From contig OY755237.1 in assembly GCA_963576725.1 (NCBI GenBank), positions 66,622,269-66,686,268 on the forward strand: DNA of 64,000 nucleotides. The letters are read 5' to 3'. Of this stretch, positions 31,024 through 41,599 are shown piece by piece. The translations under genes and the position numbers were made by a program. This stretch comes from Azorinus chamasolen. Lineage: Eukaryota > Mollusca > Bivalvia > Cardiida > Solecurtidae. Within the stretch, counting starts at the first letter, position 1, and each line of letters begins with the position of its first letter. A model generated the notes under the pieces. The model was not told where the DNA came from. It made no database searches and worked only from the letters and a program-made list of their open reading frames with translations.

Positions 31024-31257
31024 TTAATATACAGAAAGGGAGGAGCCAGTTTTAATTATGCAGCAGGTTAAGGGTTATAATTTCATAGACATGTATTGTT
31101 ATCTTGAAATTGAAAATTTGATTTAAAAATAGATAAATAGTCAAAGAAAAATTGGACAGTTTGGTTCCAGATCAAACTGTTGAAAGGCTTCTTACCTTAA
31201 GCTTATCAGGATCATATTTGCCACACTGACTAGGATTTTACAGATACATGTAGTGCA

Positions 31258-31496
31258 ATTATCCCTTTCCCTGTTCTATGTTTATTCCAAATTTCAATGA
31301 AAATCTACTGAATATTAATGGATAAAATTATTATAATGGAAGGTGGAACATATTGTAGCCATTTAGAAAGTTAAGAAACAGACCTATCAAATTCCATTAG
31401 CAAACAGAGCAGACCCTGATCAGACAGCTCCTATAGGAGCTGTCTGATCTGGGTCTACTCTTTTTGCAGATGCGTTTATATGAAGGAAAGGGTTAT
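31258..31496 (-). mobile_element. TTAA MITE family A
   Basis: ATCCCTTTCCCTGTTCTATG to ATATGAAGGAAAGGGTTAT. Hairpin GACAGCTCCTATAGGAGCTG. The flanking sites have decayed to TTAT. Confidence 0.8.
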
Positions 31497-31589
31497 AAAG
31501 TGTTAGCTCCTAACTCAAATAACCAATACACAAGACAACACACAAAACTGCCAGAATGTCTATGAACTAATATTTTCCTTCTCACTGCC

Positions 31590-31707
31590 ATTAACTATTT
31601 GCATGCTTAGTATAAATTTTGTAGTCTGCAAATATTGTGTTCTGATGTACCGTAATTTCATTTTCGTTCTCCTCTATTTCTCTTCAAATTGATATGCAGT
31701 CAAAGTG
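31590..31707. mobile_element. Possible family F remnant
   Basis: ATTTGCATGCTTAGTATAAA and GATATGCAGTCAAAGTG look like F termini. The hairpin is gone. Confidence 0.35.
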
Positions 31708-31963
31708 TTAAAACTTTCCTTCACATAAAGACCTTCTCATACACTTGCAAACAGAGTAGACCCAGATCAGATGGCTCCTATAGGCACCGTCTGATCAGGG
31801 TCTGCTCTGTTTGCTAATGGAATTTGATAGCTCCCTTTCTTTAATTTTTAAAATGGCTACAATGTTCCCCCTTCCATATTTCATTATAACTATTTTGTCC
31901 AGGAATACTCAGCAGGTATTGAAATCTTGAATAAGCATTATAAAGAACAGGGAAAAGGGTTAA
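31708..31963 (+). mobile_element. TTAA MITE family A
   Basis: The copy has TTAA at both ends. Its hairpin is GGCTCCTATAGGCACC, with GACCCAGATC on the left and GATCAGGGTC on the right. An F-like sequence abuts its right TTAA, with a weak arm GACAGTTTGGATACTGATAA near 32110. Confidence 0.8.
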
Positions 31964-32254
31964 ATGGTTTGGATGCTGATAATTAAGACACTAAGTTTTA
32001 ACTTTTTCTCTGCTACATTTGTCGTCTGCAAATATTATCCGCAATATTATTGTCGTTTGTTTATTTTCTCCCATTTCCTTTCAGAGAAAAACATTATGAC
32101 AGTAACAGACAGTTTGGATACTGATAAAACACTCAGTTACTTGTTTACACAGGTTGTCACGATTTTGTTGTTAGGGTATAGAGAGTTGAAGACCTTGACC
32201 TTTCCTCATAATTTAAATGTCTGTAGACATTCCTTACAAACTCTAGCCCAAATA

Positions 32255-32457
32255 CAGTAGAACCTCTCTAAACCAGAATTAAAATAAAGAGCAATTTAGG
32301 TCTTTATACGCAGGTGACTGCTTAATGCAGGGTGAAAGTCATGCAAAAAGCTCTTTTGGGACTTTCAACCTGCACTTAGGCTTAAGCAGCTATCTGTCTG
32401 AAATTTCGGCACTCACCAGATACTAATTCTAACGTCCGGTATAGAAGGTTTTTACTG
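32255..32457. mobile_element. TA MITE family D4, hairpin diverged
   Basis: The termini CAGTAGAACCTCTCTAAACC and CCGGTATAGAAGGTTTTTACTG are present. The inner arms are GCAGGGTGAAAGTCATGC and a shortened, mutated partner. TA lies on both sides. Confidence 0.75.
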
Positions 32458-32504
32458 TAACCCATTGTCAGGTAATGCTGTCATGTATGGTAACATAATT
32501 ATTC

Positions 32505-32690
32505 CCTTTGAAAATTTTGAATGTACATGTAATGAGTGTACTGGCATTTGCATACAGTGAAGACCCAGAAAAAGGACTCCTATACTATTAGAGGATCCCT
32601 CTTATCAGGGTATGCACTGTTTGTCACTCAAAATTCCCCTAGTAATTGAAAGCCTTTCCTTTAGGTTTTAGCCAAGAATGAAATTATTTA
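32505..32690 (+). mobile_element. TTAA MITE family G/H, ends decayed
   Basis: GCATACAGTGAAGACCC, the hairpin AGGACTCCTATACTATTAGAG and TATGCACTGTTTGTCACTC are present. The outer TTAACCC words are not clear. Confidence 0.55.
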
Positions 32691-32830
32691 CCAATTTTCT
32701 GCTATTCTATTTTCAGGACTTTTATACTGACTTCAGACATCTTCATTCAAGCTGTACCAACTTATTTGAAAGCAAGATCCGAGGTAGGGGCATGTTACAA
32801 CAAGACCTGACTATAACTTTGAACATTGTT

Positions 32831-33049
32831 TTAACCTTTTGAATGCTGGAAAATGTGTGTACTGACATTTGTAAACTGTGTAGACCAAGATCAGATGGCT
32901 CCTAGATCTAGAGGAGCCCTCTGATCAGGGTCTGCACTGTTTATCATTTAAAATCCTTTCACAGATTTACCCTTTAATACTGAATGGACTTTGCCATTAA
33001 ATGATGATAAATAATTCCACTTTAGATTTTCAGCATTCAAAGGATTTAA
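32831..33049 (+). mobile_element. TTAA MITE family G
   Basis: TTAACCTTTTGAATGCTGG at the left, CAGCATTCAAAGGATTTAA at the right. The hairpin GGCTCCTAGATCTAGAGGAG is well paired. The right TTAA (33046-33049) is shared with the next element. Confidence 0.8.
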
Positions 33050-33282
33050 CCCTTTCCCTCATGTAAACCTTTTTTCATGCCAGACCTAGATCATACCACT
33101 CCTGTAGGGTGTGATCAGGGTCTACTCTGTTTGCTTATAGAATGGAAATTAAGGATCTGATTCTAAAGTTTTTGCCAATACCAAAAATACTCCTGTGTAC
33201 ATATGCCATTATAAAATTTCAGCCAATAAATATTCATTATGTCATTATTTCTTACAGGAATATTCAACAGGGAAAGTGTTAA
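33046..33282 (+). mobile_element. Chimeric TTAA MITE AB
   Basis: The left end is A-type (TTAACCCTTTCCCTCATGTA). The middle right is B-type (CCATTATAAAATTTCAGCC, AATATTCATTATGTCATT), and the end is A-type (CAACAGGGAAAGTGTTAA). The hairpin is short (CCACTCCTGTAGGGTG). Confidence 0.75.
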
Positions 33283-33384
33283 ATCTCTTGGTAAACTAAA
33301 GTTCCTGTTAGTCATGTTATTGTCATCAGACTATTATATCATTTTCATTGTGGTGATATGTGGTAGTGCATAGCTTGCTTACAG

Positions 33385-33520
33385 CATCCTTTACTCCATA
33401 AATACACCTTTTAACGTCTTTGCAAACAGAATAGACCCAGATCAGACAGTCTGATCAGGGTCTGCTCTGTTTGCTTGTGGAATTAAAAAGATCTTACTCA
33501 ACAGAGTAAACACATTTCTT
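33385..33520 (+). mobile_element. Family B fragment, hairpin centre lost
   Basis: CCTTTACTCCATAAATACAC and GCAAACAGAATAGACCC are present. The arms meet directly at GATCAGACAGTCTGATCAGG, so the CTCCTATAGGAG centre is deleted. Confidence 0.6.
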
Positions 33521-34055
33521 TTTCATGTGCCTTTCCCTGAAGAACATTTATGTAAAAAAAAAAAAAGGGGCCTCCGTGGCCGAGTGGTTATGGTCTTCAA
33601 CTGACAATCGCTTAGCCCCTCACAGCTGTGGGTTCAAATCCCGGTCTGGGCATTTGAATTTTTCATGTGAGGAAGCCTTTCAGCTGGCTTGCGGTAGGTC
33701 GGTGGTTCTACCTGGATGTTCTTCTGTGCACGAAAGAATGCAATTTGTTCCGTGCACAGAAGAACCTCGCGGGTCTTCCTCCATCTGTAATTAGCTGGAC
33801 GTTGTGATATGACTGAAATACTGTTAAAACGACGTAAAACCCAATAAAAACCTAAAAAAAAAAAAATGTAAGAAAGAATTGCAACATGAATATTAATTAG
33901 CTGAATTTTTATACTGGCATTGTGAATAAGGAATTTTTGGCCTGTAGAATCATATCTATATTATTCAATAACCAAACAGAGCAGGCCCTGATCAGACGCC
34001 TCCTACTGGAGTCTGGAATATGTTTTATCTGGGTCTACTCTGTCTGCAAGGCGTC
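33520..34055 (-). mobile_element. AB/B MITE split by a SINE
   Basis: TTTCCCTGAAGAACATTTATG lies before the SINE. ATGTAAGAAAGAATTGC, CATGAATATTAATTAGCTG, then ACAGAGCAGGCCCTGATCAG and the hairpin lie after it. Together they make one inverted element interrupted at ATGTAA. Confidence 0.6.
33567..33866 (+). mobile_element. tRNA-derived SINE with central domain and poly-A tail
   Basis: The head has A box TGGCCGAGTGGTTA and B box GGGTTCAAATCCC with a long variable arm, as in Leu/Ser-type tRNAs. The body has a 15 bp hairpin (GTTCTTCTGTGCACG and inverse) and the tail motif GACGTAAAACCCAATAAAAA, as in mollusc SINEs with conserved domains. It ends in 13 A. ATGTAAAAA precedes it and ATGTAAGAA follows, a likely target duplication. 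No protein is encoded; the open frame here is an artefact. Confidence 0.88.
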
Positions 34056-34059
34056 TAAG

Positions 34060-34476
34060 ACAGACATCTGACTTGGACTTTGTAAAATTACATAATAAAT
34101 TACATTCACAAAACACCTTAGCATGCTAAAGCTATTACCATTAGTACAAGAAAGGTTTTATAATGATATACATAGTACATACAGTATCAATGTTTTGCTC
34201 TTTAATATTGTCTCAGCCATAAAGTCAAGTGCAGGGAACTCAGTGTTTATTGTATAGGCCACTAGGTAGATTCCCGAATCATTTTTATGCCCTTGAATAT
34301 TTTGCCAAGACAAAATATAAAACTCACTTCAGACTTGCATATCGGTACATGTATTTATTTATGTGTTTTTCATAGAACTTTTCAGGAACAATTTAAAGGT
34401 CGAATTCCAGTATCATAAAAAAGATGAAAAATAGAGATAAAAAAGATATTGATATTAAATAGACATTGTTAGCCCT
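34060..34476. other. Unassigned AT-rich spacer
   Basis: There are no recognisable termini, hairpins or exons. Confidence 0.4.
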
Positions 34477-34701
34477 TTAACCCTTTCCTCCATAAATACG
34501 CCTTTCTACGCCTCTGTAATAACCACTTTTTGAAACCATTGTGATAAATAGAGCATTTGCTCCTATTGGAGCAAATGCTCTATCACAATGGTTTCAAACT
34601 AAAAATTTCTAAAATGTTACTTTTCTCTAATAAATGCTCCTTTTGGGTATATTCATTTAAAGAGGTCGGGTTTTAAAATAGCCTATGGAGGAAAGGGTTA
34701 A
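34477..34701 (-). mobile_element. TTAA MITE subfamily C2
   Basis: The B-type end CCTCCATAAATACGCC is joined to the C hairpin (GAGCATTTGCTCCTATTGGA...) and to a C end (TAGCCTATGGAGGAAAGGG). TTAA on both sides. Confidence 0.85.
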
Positions 34702-34724
34702 AGTGCAACCACAACATTTGAACC

Positions 34725-36965
34725 TATACTCCATAAATACTCTTTTTAGCTCACCAGAGCACAAAGTGCTCAGGGTGAGCTTTTGTGATTGCCTGATGTC
34801 CGTCGTGCGTCGGCGTGCGTCGTCCGTCGTGCGTCGTCAGTCGTCAACAATTTGAACCTTTAAAAATCTTCTCCTCTGAATCTACAGGGTTCTCAACTTT
34901 CACCTTTGGCACATAGTATCATCTTTAGGTCCTCTACAAAAGTTGTATAAATTATGGCCCTGGGGTCAAAATTGGCCCCGCCCCAAGGATTCCTTGTTTT
35001 CAATAGAAACATATTGTAAAACTTTGAAAATCTTCTCCTCTGAAACTGGAAGTCTCTCAGCTTTCATATTTGGCACAGAGCATCATGTTCAGGTCCTCTA
35101 CTAAAGTTATATAAATTATGGCCCTGGGGTCAAAATTGGCCCCGCCCCAGGGGTGGGCAGTTTTCAATAGAAACAAATAGTGAAATCTTTGAAAATCTTC
35201 TCCTCTGAAACTGGAAGGCTCTCAGCTTTCATATTTGGCACATAGCATCTTGTTCAGGTCCTCTACAAAAGTTATATAAATTATGGCCCTGGGGTCAAAA
35301 TTGGCCCCGCCCCAGGGGTGGGCAGTTTTCAACAGAAACAAATAGTGAAATCTTTGAAAATCTTCTTCTCTGAAACTGGAAGGCTCTCAGCTTTCATATC
35401 TGGCACAGAGCATCATGTTCAGGTCCTCTACAAAGTTATATAAATTATGGCCCTGGGGTCAAAATTGGCCCCGCCCCAGGGGTTGGGCAGTTTTCAATAG
35501 AAACAAATAGTGAAATCTTTGAAAATCTTCTCCTCTGAAACTGGAAGGTTCTCAGCTTTCATATCTGGCACCCAGCATCATGTTCAGGTCCTCTACAAAG
35601 TTATATAAATTATGGCCCTGTGGTCAAAATTGGCCCTGCCCCAGGGGTTTGGCAGTTTTCAATAGAAAAAAATAGTGAAATGTTTGAAAATCTTCTCCTC
35701 TAAAACTGGAAGGCTCTCAGCTTTCATATTTTGCACATAGCATCTTGTTTAGGTCCTCTACAAAAGTTATATAAATTATGGCCCTGGGGTCAAAATTAAC
35801 CCCGCCCCAGGGGTTGGGCAGTTTTCAATAGAAACAAATAGTGAAATGTTTGAAAATCTTCTCCTCTTAAACTGGAAGGCTCTCAGCTATCATATTTGGC
35901 ACAGAGCATCATGTTCAGGTCCTCTACAAAATTTGTATAAATTATGGCCCTGGGGTCAAAATTGGCCCCGCCCCAGGGGTTGGGCAGTTTTCAATAGAAA
36001 CAAATAGTGAAATCTTTGAAACTGAGACTTCTCCTCTTAAACTGGAAGGCTCTCAGCTTTCATATTTGGCACATAGCATCATGTTCAGGTCCTCTACAAA
36101 AGTTATATAAATTATGGCCCTGGGGTCAAGATTGGCCCCGCCCCAGGGATTGGGCAGTTTTCAATAGAAACAAATAGTGAAATCTTTGAAAATCTTCTCC
36201 TCTCAATAGAAACAAATAGTGAAATCTTTGAAAATCTTCTCCTCTTAAACCGGAAGGCTCTCAGCTTTCATATTTGGCACAGAGCATCATGTTCAGGTCC
36301 TCTACAAAAGTGATATAAATTATGGCCCTGGGGTCAAAATTGGCCCCGCCCCAGGGGTTGGGCAGTTTTCAATAGAAACAAATAGTGGAATCTTTGAAAA
36401 TCTTCTCTTCTGAAACTGGAAGGCTCTCAGCTTTCATATTTGGCACAGAGCATTATGTTCAGGTCCGCTACAAAATTTATATAAATTATGGCCCTGGGGT
36501 CAAAATTGGCCCCGCCCCAGGGGTGGGCAGTTTTCAATAGAAACAAATAGTGAAATCTTTGAATATCTTCTTCTCTGAAACTGGGTGGTTCTCAGCTTTC
36601 ATATTTTGCACATAGCATCATGTTCAGGTCCTCTACAAAAGTTATATAAATTATGGCCCTGGGTTGAAAATTGGCCCCGCCCCAGGGGTAGCCAGTTTTC
36701 AACAGAAACATATAGTGAAAACTTTGAATATCTTCTCCTCTGATTGTCTGGTGAGCGCTTCAGGGCCATTCTGACCCTCTTGTCTACGGCAGGAGCCGTC
36801 AGATAAGGGTCTGCTCTGTCTGCTATTATTGATATAATATAGAGATATGATTCTGTAGTTTCTGCCATGGCCCAAAGTTCTTTTGTCCATGTGCTATTAT
36901 AACAGTTTGTCTAATTGATATTAATAATGTCATTATTTCTTGCATATACATTCATGGAGCAGTAA
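34725..36965 (+). mobile_element. Family B MITE split by Helitron-like element N
   Basis: ACTCCATAAATACTC lies before N. GGCAGGAGCCGTCAGATAAGG, CAGTTTCTGCCATGGCC and CATTCATGGAGCAGTAAAAGG follow N in normal B order. Part of the left hairpin arm is missing. Confidence 0.7.
34748..36782 (+). mobile_element. Helitron-like nonautonomous element N, ~11 tandem monomers
   Basis: The 5' part has a hairpin AGCTCACCAGAGCAC-AAA-GTGCTCAGGGTGAGCT and TCCGTCGTGCGTCG repeats. The body is about eleven ~165 bp monomers, each with ATGGCCCTGGGGTCAAAATT and CAATAGAAACAAATAGTG. It ends with GGTGAGCG, the hairpin AGGGCCATTCTGACCCT and CTCTTG before T. There is no Rep/helicase coding. It matches the pearl/HINE type known in bivalves. 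Confidence 0.85.
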
Positions 36966-37009
36966 AAGGCGTATCATTGAGGTGTTAACACAGGATGTTA
37001 GGTATACGG

Positions 37010-37168
37010 AAAACTGTCATTGGAGCTTTCTACATTACTTTAATTCTGCGTTAAGCAACCACCTTTTAAAGACAGCAATGTGTAGGGTCTGCACTGTACA
37101 TCCTATTGGAACTGTCTGATCTGGTTGCAGGTATGTGAAAGGGTATTAATATGAAGGAAAGGGTTAAA
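37010..37168. mobile_element. Fused fragments of D and A MITEs
   Basis: TGGAGCTTTCTACATTACTT and GCGTTAAGCAACCACC are a D right arm (to ~37070). GTCTGATCTGGTTGCAGG and TATGAAGGAAAGGGTTAA are an A end (to 37168). Confidence 0.5.
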
Positions 37169-37439
37169 CTTGTTAGCTCCCACTAAAAAAATGAAAATGT
37201 TCTCCAGACTGAATTATTGAATTGGTTAAGTTAAGAGTAAGACTAAGTGGTCTGCAGTCTCATTTAGACAGTATTAAATCAGAGTTCATGGTGCATTAGT
37301 TCGTAATCATTTGGCCGAGCTAAATGTTTCATTACTGTTTTACATCTAGCTATCAGACCTGTTTAATGTATTTTCATGAAACTTGATCTTGAATTGATAT
37401 GCCTTTAATGTCAGAGTTAATGGACTGCAACATGTTAGC
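37169..37439. other. Unassigned spacer
   Basis: Nothing beyond simple AT-rich DNA is seen. Confidence 0.35.
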
Positions 37440-37530
37440 TATAATTCTTAATCCCAACTTATTTATGCCTTTGCAAATAGTGTAAACCCAGATCAGACAT
37501 CTCCTGTAGGAGCTGTCTAATTAGCGTCTG
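37440..37530. mobile_element. Family B left half with decayed hairpin
   Basis: TTATTTATGCCTTTGCAAATAG and GACATCTCCTGTAGGAGCTG are present. It stops where a C copy starts at TTAA. Confidence 0.5.
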
Positions 37531-37769
37531 TTAACCCATTCCCTGATGTTGACGACTTTTGACGACTCTGTAAAAGTCACTTTGTGAAACCATTGTGATA
37601 AATAGAGCATTTGCTCCTATAGGACCAAATGCTCCATTTATCACAATGGTTTCAAACTACAAAATTCTAAAAATGTCCATTTCTCTATATATAGCTTGTT
37701 AATGCTCCTTTTCGGTAGATTTATTCAAAGATGTTGTATCTAAAAATAGCCTCTGAGGTAATGGGTTAA
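37531..37769 (-). mobile_element. TTAA MITE family C
   Basis: TTAACCCATTCCCTGATGTT to CTCTGAGGTAATGGGTTAA. Hairpin GCATTTGCTCCTATAGGACC. A small TATATATAGC insertion is seen in the CTCTAGTAAATG segment. Confidence 0.8.
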
Positions 37770-37856
37770 TCTTTGCCTATATATACACTCTTGTATTTTG
37801 TGCCATGGCAGTAAAACTCCTTCTGCTTATATTTTTTATACAAAATTTATAATTAG

Positions 37857-38147
37857 CCCATTCCTTCATAGACTACATTTAGACTATTCCCTTATATAGG
37901 TTATTTTTAGATCCAACCTCTTTGAATAAACCTACTGAAAAGGAGCATTTACTAGAGAAAAGGAAACTTATAGAATTGTGTAGTTTTGAAATTATTGTGA
38001 TAATATACCATTAATTTTGCTCCACAGGAGCAAAACTTTAATGCTCTTTTTATCAACAAGGGTTTCAAAAAGTGACTTTTACAGAGGCATCAGTAGATTC
38101 ATTCAAAGAGGTTGGGTCTAAAAATAGCCAATGGAGGAATGGATTAT
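37857..38147. mobile_element. Double-ended family C element
   Basis: The left side has TTTTTAGATCCAACCTCTTTG and the right side has the same sequence inverted (CAAAGAGGTTGGGTCTAAAA). The ordinary C right end is replaced after CAGAGGCATCAG. The hairpin is TTTTGCTCCACAGGAGCAAAA. The whole is an extended foldback. Confidence 0.7.
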
Positions 38148-38260
38148 TGACGGGTCAACTTAATTACTATTCACAATGGATGGAGTCTTGCATAAATATT
38201 CACAAAGTAGAGGGATAAATAAGACTGGAATGGAAGCATTGCAGGAAAGACTTGGATATT

Positions 38261-38511
38261 TTAAGTCCCTTCCCTTGCTATTCACGTCAATATACCTACC
38301 TGTAAATAGTGAAGACCCAGATGAGACATCTCCTGCAGAAGCTGTCTCATCAGGGTCTGCACTATTTACAAGTTGATTGTGCAACCAGTGCACTCCACAG
38401 CAGCGATTGCACAGCGAAATACTTGTACACAGTGAAGATATGTAATTATACAACAGGGCATGGGTAAAGAAGGAGAAATGTGTTTTAAAAATTTAGCAAG
38501 CAAAGGGTTAA
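38261..38511 (-). mobile_element. TTAA MITE family J
   Basis: TTAAGTCCCTTCCCTTGCTA to AGCAAGCAAAGGGTTAA. The hairpin GTAAATAGTGAAGACCC...GACATCTCCTGCAGAAGC differs from A/B in the outer arm. The right segment CAACCAGTGCACTCCACAGC is specific to J. Confidence 0.8.
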
Positions 38512-38620
38512 AAGGCAATTAATAGCCATGCTACCTAGTTATCTTGCATTAGCAATTGGTGTAATGTCTCGAATGTAGATAAGAAGTGTATTCAGAAAAT
38601 TTATTTCAGATATTTCTCCA

Positions 38621-38870
38621 TCAAACCTTTCCCTGTTCTGTATTTAAGCCAAATTTCAATACCTACTGAATATTCATTAACAAAATAGTTATAAAGAAAT
38701 ATTGAAGGTGGAACATTGTAGACATTTTAGAAAGTAAAGAAACAGATCTATCAAATTTTATCAGCAAACAGAGCAGACCCTGATCAGACGGCTCCTCTAG
38801 GAGCTGTCTGATCTGGGTCTACTCTGTTTGCAAATGCGTGAAAACACGTTTATATGAGGGAAAGGGTTAA
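38621..38870 (-). mobile_element. TTAA MITE family A
   Basis: CCTTTCCCTGTTCTGTATTT to TATATGAGGGAAAGGGTTAA. Hairpin ACGGCTCCTCTAGGAGCTG. The first site is TCAA and the last TTAA. A K2-like half arm (ATCTTGCTGCTACT) follows at 38873. Confidence 0.8.
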
Positions 38871-39044
38871 CCCTATCTTGCTGCTACTTATTAGAATCTG
38901 GCTCAGAAACAAGTACACATCGTGTCTACAATATTGTGTAGCACTAAAATATGATGTTTACTTTTGGAAAATTCAGTTTTCAGATGGTTAAGGAACCAAG
39001 CAGTTAAAAAATTGACACCCTGCAGGTTGTTTTTATAAGAGAAA

Positions 39045-39289
39045 TTAACCCTTTCTCTGTTCAATATTCATGTAAGAAATGACATCATGAAAAATTTATT
39101 AGCTGCATGTTTCGTAATATAAACATTTCAAGGATTTTTTTTTGTTTTGACAAAAACTGTAGAATCAGAATTATAACTAAAATGTCAAATGCAAATAGAG
39201 TAGACCCTGATCAGACAGCTCCTATAGGAGCTGTCTGATCTTGGTCTTTTTCTGTTTGCAAATGCGTGAAACATGATGGAAAGGGTTAA
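39045..39289 (-). mobile_element. Chimeric TTAA MITE AB, full
   Basis: B-type start (TTCAATATTCATGTAAGAAA), the perfect hairpin GACAGCTCCTATAGGAGCTG, and an A-type end (AAATGCGTGAAACATG...GGAAAGGG). TTAA at both ends. Confidence 0.8.
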
Positions 39290-39399
39290 GTAAAATTTAA
39301 CTTCCAAACTTACAGCAAACAACAATTTTTGCAGACAAAAACTTCCAAAATGCAAAGAACGGACGAAATATCGTTACAGTAGACAATAATTTAAAAAAT

Positions 39400-39537
39400 T
39401 CATTTAACTGTTTTGCTGTCATTGTCGCATCTGGGATTAGCTATACAAACAGTTTGGATCAGAATGAGGAGCCGTCTCAACTGGGTCTACTCTGTTTGCA
39501 AAGGCATTGAAAGGCGTCAAAAAGGAGTAATGGTTAA
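39400..39537. mobile_element. Fused F and B fragments
   Basis: ACAAACAGTTTGGATCAGAA (F arm) runs into GAGGAGCCGTCTC and GGTCTACTCTGTTTGCAAAG (B right arm, inverted), and ends AGGAGTAATGGTTAA. Confidence 0.45.
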
Positions 39538-39540
39538 AAC

Positions 39541-39810
39541 AGAAAGGGTCTACTCTGTTTGCAAATGTGCGTAAAGGCGATTATACAGTAGAACCCCTCT
39601 AATGCGACCACTTAATAAATAAACATAGATGTCTTTATAAGCAGGTGGTTGCTTAATGCAGGACAAAAGTAATGCAGAAAGCTCCTCTAGGAGCTTTCTG
39701 CATTACTTTTGCCCTGTATTAAGCTACCACCTGCCTCTATCACTCATAATTATACCTCTTTTAGGTTGTCGCATTAGCGGGATTTTACTGTATGAAAGAA
39801 AGGTTTAAAG
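39541..39810 (-). mobile_element. Truncated family A element split by D1
   Basis: GGTCTACTCTGTTTGCAAATG and GTAAAGGCGATTA precede D1. TGAAAGAAAGGTTTAA follows it. These pieces are contiguous in other A copies. Confidence 0.7.
39586..39790. mobile_element. TA MITE family D1, nested in A
   Basis: CAGTAGAACCCCTCTAATGC and GCATTAGCGGGATTTTACTG with TA on each side. The palindrome is almost perfect around GCTCCTCTAGGAGC. Confidence 0.88.
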
Positions 39811-39914
39811 TAATGAATGGTATAAATTTTCACACACTCTTAACATAACACCACACAAAACAAAAGGCCTTTTTGACCATAGAAAGTATGGTGTATGATC
39901 TATTATTAGGAAAC

Positions 39915-40110
39915 TTAACCCTTAGTGTGCTGTAAAAATGGTGTCTGCTTAAATTTCTGATCTGTTAAAATTTTCACATGGTTCCAATTCACTCAATTTT
40001 TGAGAAACTTAATAATTGACTGAATGTCAAACAGCTTGGATCATGATTAGACATGAAGTTACTAGATCTAGGATGTATACAAATACTAGTCTGTTTGCAA
40101 ATGCTTAGCG
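39915..40110. mobile_element. TTAA MITE family F2
   Basis: TTAACCCTTAGTGTGCTG starts it. ACAGCTTGGATCATGATTAG is an arm; the opposite arm is decayed (ACTAGTCTGTTTGCAAATGC). It ends near GATAAAGGGCG. Confidence 0.6.
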
Positions 40111-40283
40111 GATAAAGGGCGTAAAATATTTCATTGAAATTTAATCTCTTTGTAAGAAATCAATATATTTATTGTTTGCAGGCTGAGTCATTTTTTACGT
40201 ACATTGTAAGGTAAAACATTTTTTAGCTTTCTTTTATGTTTTGAGATGGATTTTTGAACATGAAGTCACTTTAATGTCCCTTG

Positions 40284-40516
40284 TTATCCCTTTCCTCCAT
40301 AAATACGCCTTTCTACGCCTCTGTAAAAGTCCTTTTCTAAACCATTGTGATAAATAGAGTATTTGCTCTATTATTTAGGAGCAAATGCTCTATTTATCAC
40401 AATGGTTTCAAAACTACACAATTCTAAAATGTTCCTTTTCTCTAATAAATGCTCCTTTTCAGTAGATTTATTCAAAGAGGTTTGATCTAAAATATGACTG
40501 ATGAGGGAATGGGTTA
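40284..40516 (-). mobile_element. TTAA MITE subfamily C2
   Basis: TTATCCCTTTCCTCCATAAA (B-type) to GATGAGGGAATGGGTTAA (C-type). The hairpin centre is enlarged (TTTGCTCTATTATTTAGGAG). Confidence 0.82.
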
Positions 40517-40813
40517 ATCACAGATTTTCAATATAATGTACTGTTTCTAACAAATGTCACTGGCGCATCCTTAAATCTTCTGTGAATTCGATTTGAATGG
40601 TTATAGTGTAATTTATTAGCTTGTCTGTTTCGAGGAAATCACAAGCTATTTTCGTAACTCCGGCATCCACGCTGTCGTTTTCGTCGTCATCCGAAATCTT
40701 AACATTGACCATAACTTCTTCAATTTTTTCATTTACAACCTTCATTTTTGGTATGCATGTTCATCTTAACAATGACGACAGACGAGCTTTGGCACCCGCT
40801 TGCGGTGCTCTTG
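40517..40813 (+). mobile_element. Helitron-like element R, containing an open frame
   Basis: It ends with the hairpin GCACCCGCTTGCGGTGC, then TCTTG followed by TT, as in elements N and P. GACGACAGACGAGC just before is typical of such tails. The 5' border is not clear. A minus open frame lies inside at 40557-40745. Confidence 0.55.
40557..40745 (-). other. Open frame of 62 codons inside element R, uncertain
   Basis: The protein contains ISDDDENDSVDAGVTKIACD and INYTITIQIEFTE. Its composition is protein-like rather than repeat-like, but I recognise no domain. It may be a captured exon piece or chance. There is no splice or promoter evidence. Confidence 0.3.
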
Positions 40814-40827
40814 TTTTTAGCCCTGAT

Positions 40828-41060
40828 GTAACCTTTTACACCATGAATATTCATCTCAGAAATAATTACTATATGAATATTCATAGTTTTATTTTTTTTT
40901 ATCATGGCATCATGAACAAGAGTTCAATATTTACCATGGCAGAAACTGTAGAAATAGATAAATGGTATTTCATAAGCAAACAGAGCTGACCCTGTTCAGA
41001 TAGCTAGCTCCTACAGGAGCCATCTGATCTGGGTTTAATCTGTTTGCAAATGCATTAAAA
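40828..41060 (-). mobile_element. TTAA MITE family B
   Basis: TAACCTTTTACACCATGAAT start; hairpin AGCTAGCTCCTACAGGAGCC with a small asymmetric insertion; the far end is decayed after GCATTAAAATGC. Confidence 0.65.
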
Positions 41061-41129
41061 TGCATCCTGTGTATTTGTTGCCTGCAAATATTGCCATCTG
41101 GCATCATCTACAATTGTTGAAGTCATGTT

Positions 41130-41262
41130 TTCTTCTATTTCTTGTTAAGACTTCAGACATTTGAATCTCATTGAGATTCCAAATTACTCGATGTCTTATC
41201 TCAATATCTGTATCCAAACTGTTCGAATTGTTGGGGAATTAGCTGCTAGTGTGCAAAGAGTG
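41130..41262. mobile_element. Family F MITE
   Basis: GACATTTGAATCTCATTGAG and ATCTGTATCCAAACTGTTCG, with GTGTGCAAAGAGTG at the end. Confidence 0.45.
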
Positions 41263-41599
41263 AACAATGAAATAAATGGTTGTCACTCATAAGACTTGCA
41301 AAATGACTCTACTGTACTTTAATAATTTTATTCTCTCTCTGGGAAACTTCTTGTCCATTAAACAAATGTCAAAAATGAAATAAAGCAGTTTAAAGAAAAT
41401 GCATTAATGCCCACTATATTGATCTCAAAAGCATTTGTTTTGGCAAGGTTGACTGGTGACAAATAGCATTTGTTTGTGTTTTGTGTAATCTTAGCCAGGA
41501 GATAGGTCGGGCTGTCGGAAGAAAGTCCAATTACTGATTTTACCCCTGTCCATGCCATAGACGAACTTCTGATGACTAGAATCAGAGCGACAGTTAACT
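41263..41599. other. Unassigned spacer
   Basis: A minus frame of 89 codons (41358-41627) spans it but has no domain features. Confidence 0.35.

Noticed and set aside
33570..33660. A tRNA-Leu/Ser gene
   Set aside because: It is the head of a 300 bp SINE with a poly-A tail and a probable target duplication.
34748..36782. CRISPR-like array because of regular ~165 bp repeats
   Set aside because: Units are contiguous monomers with no unique spacers, inside a Helitron-like element in eukaryotic DNA.
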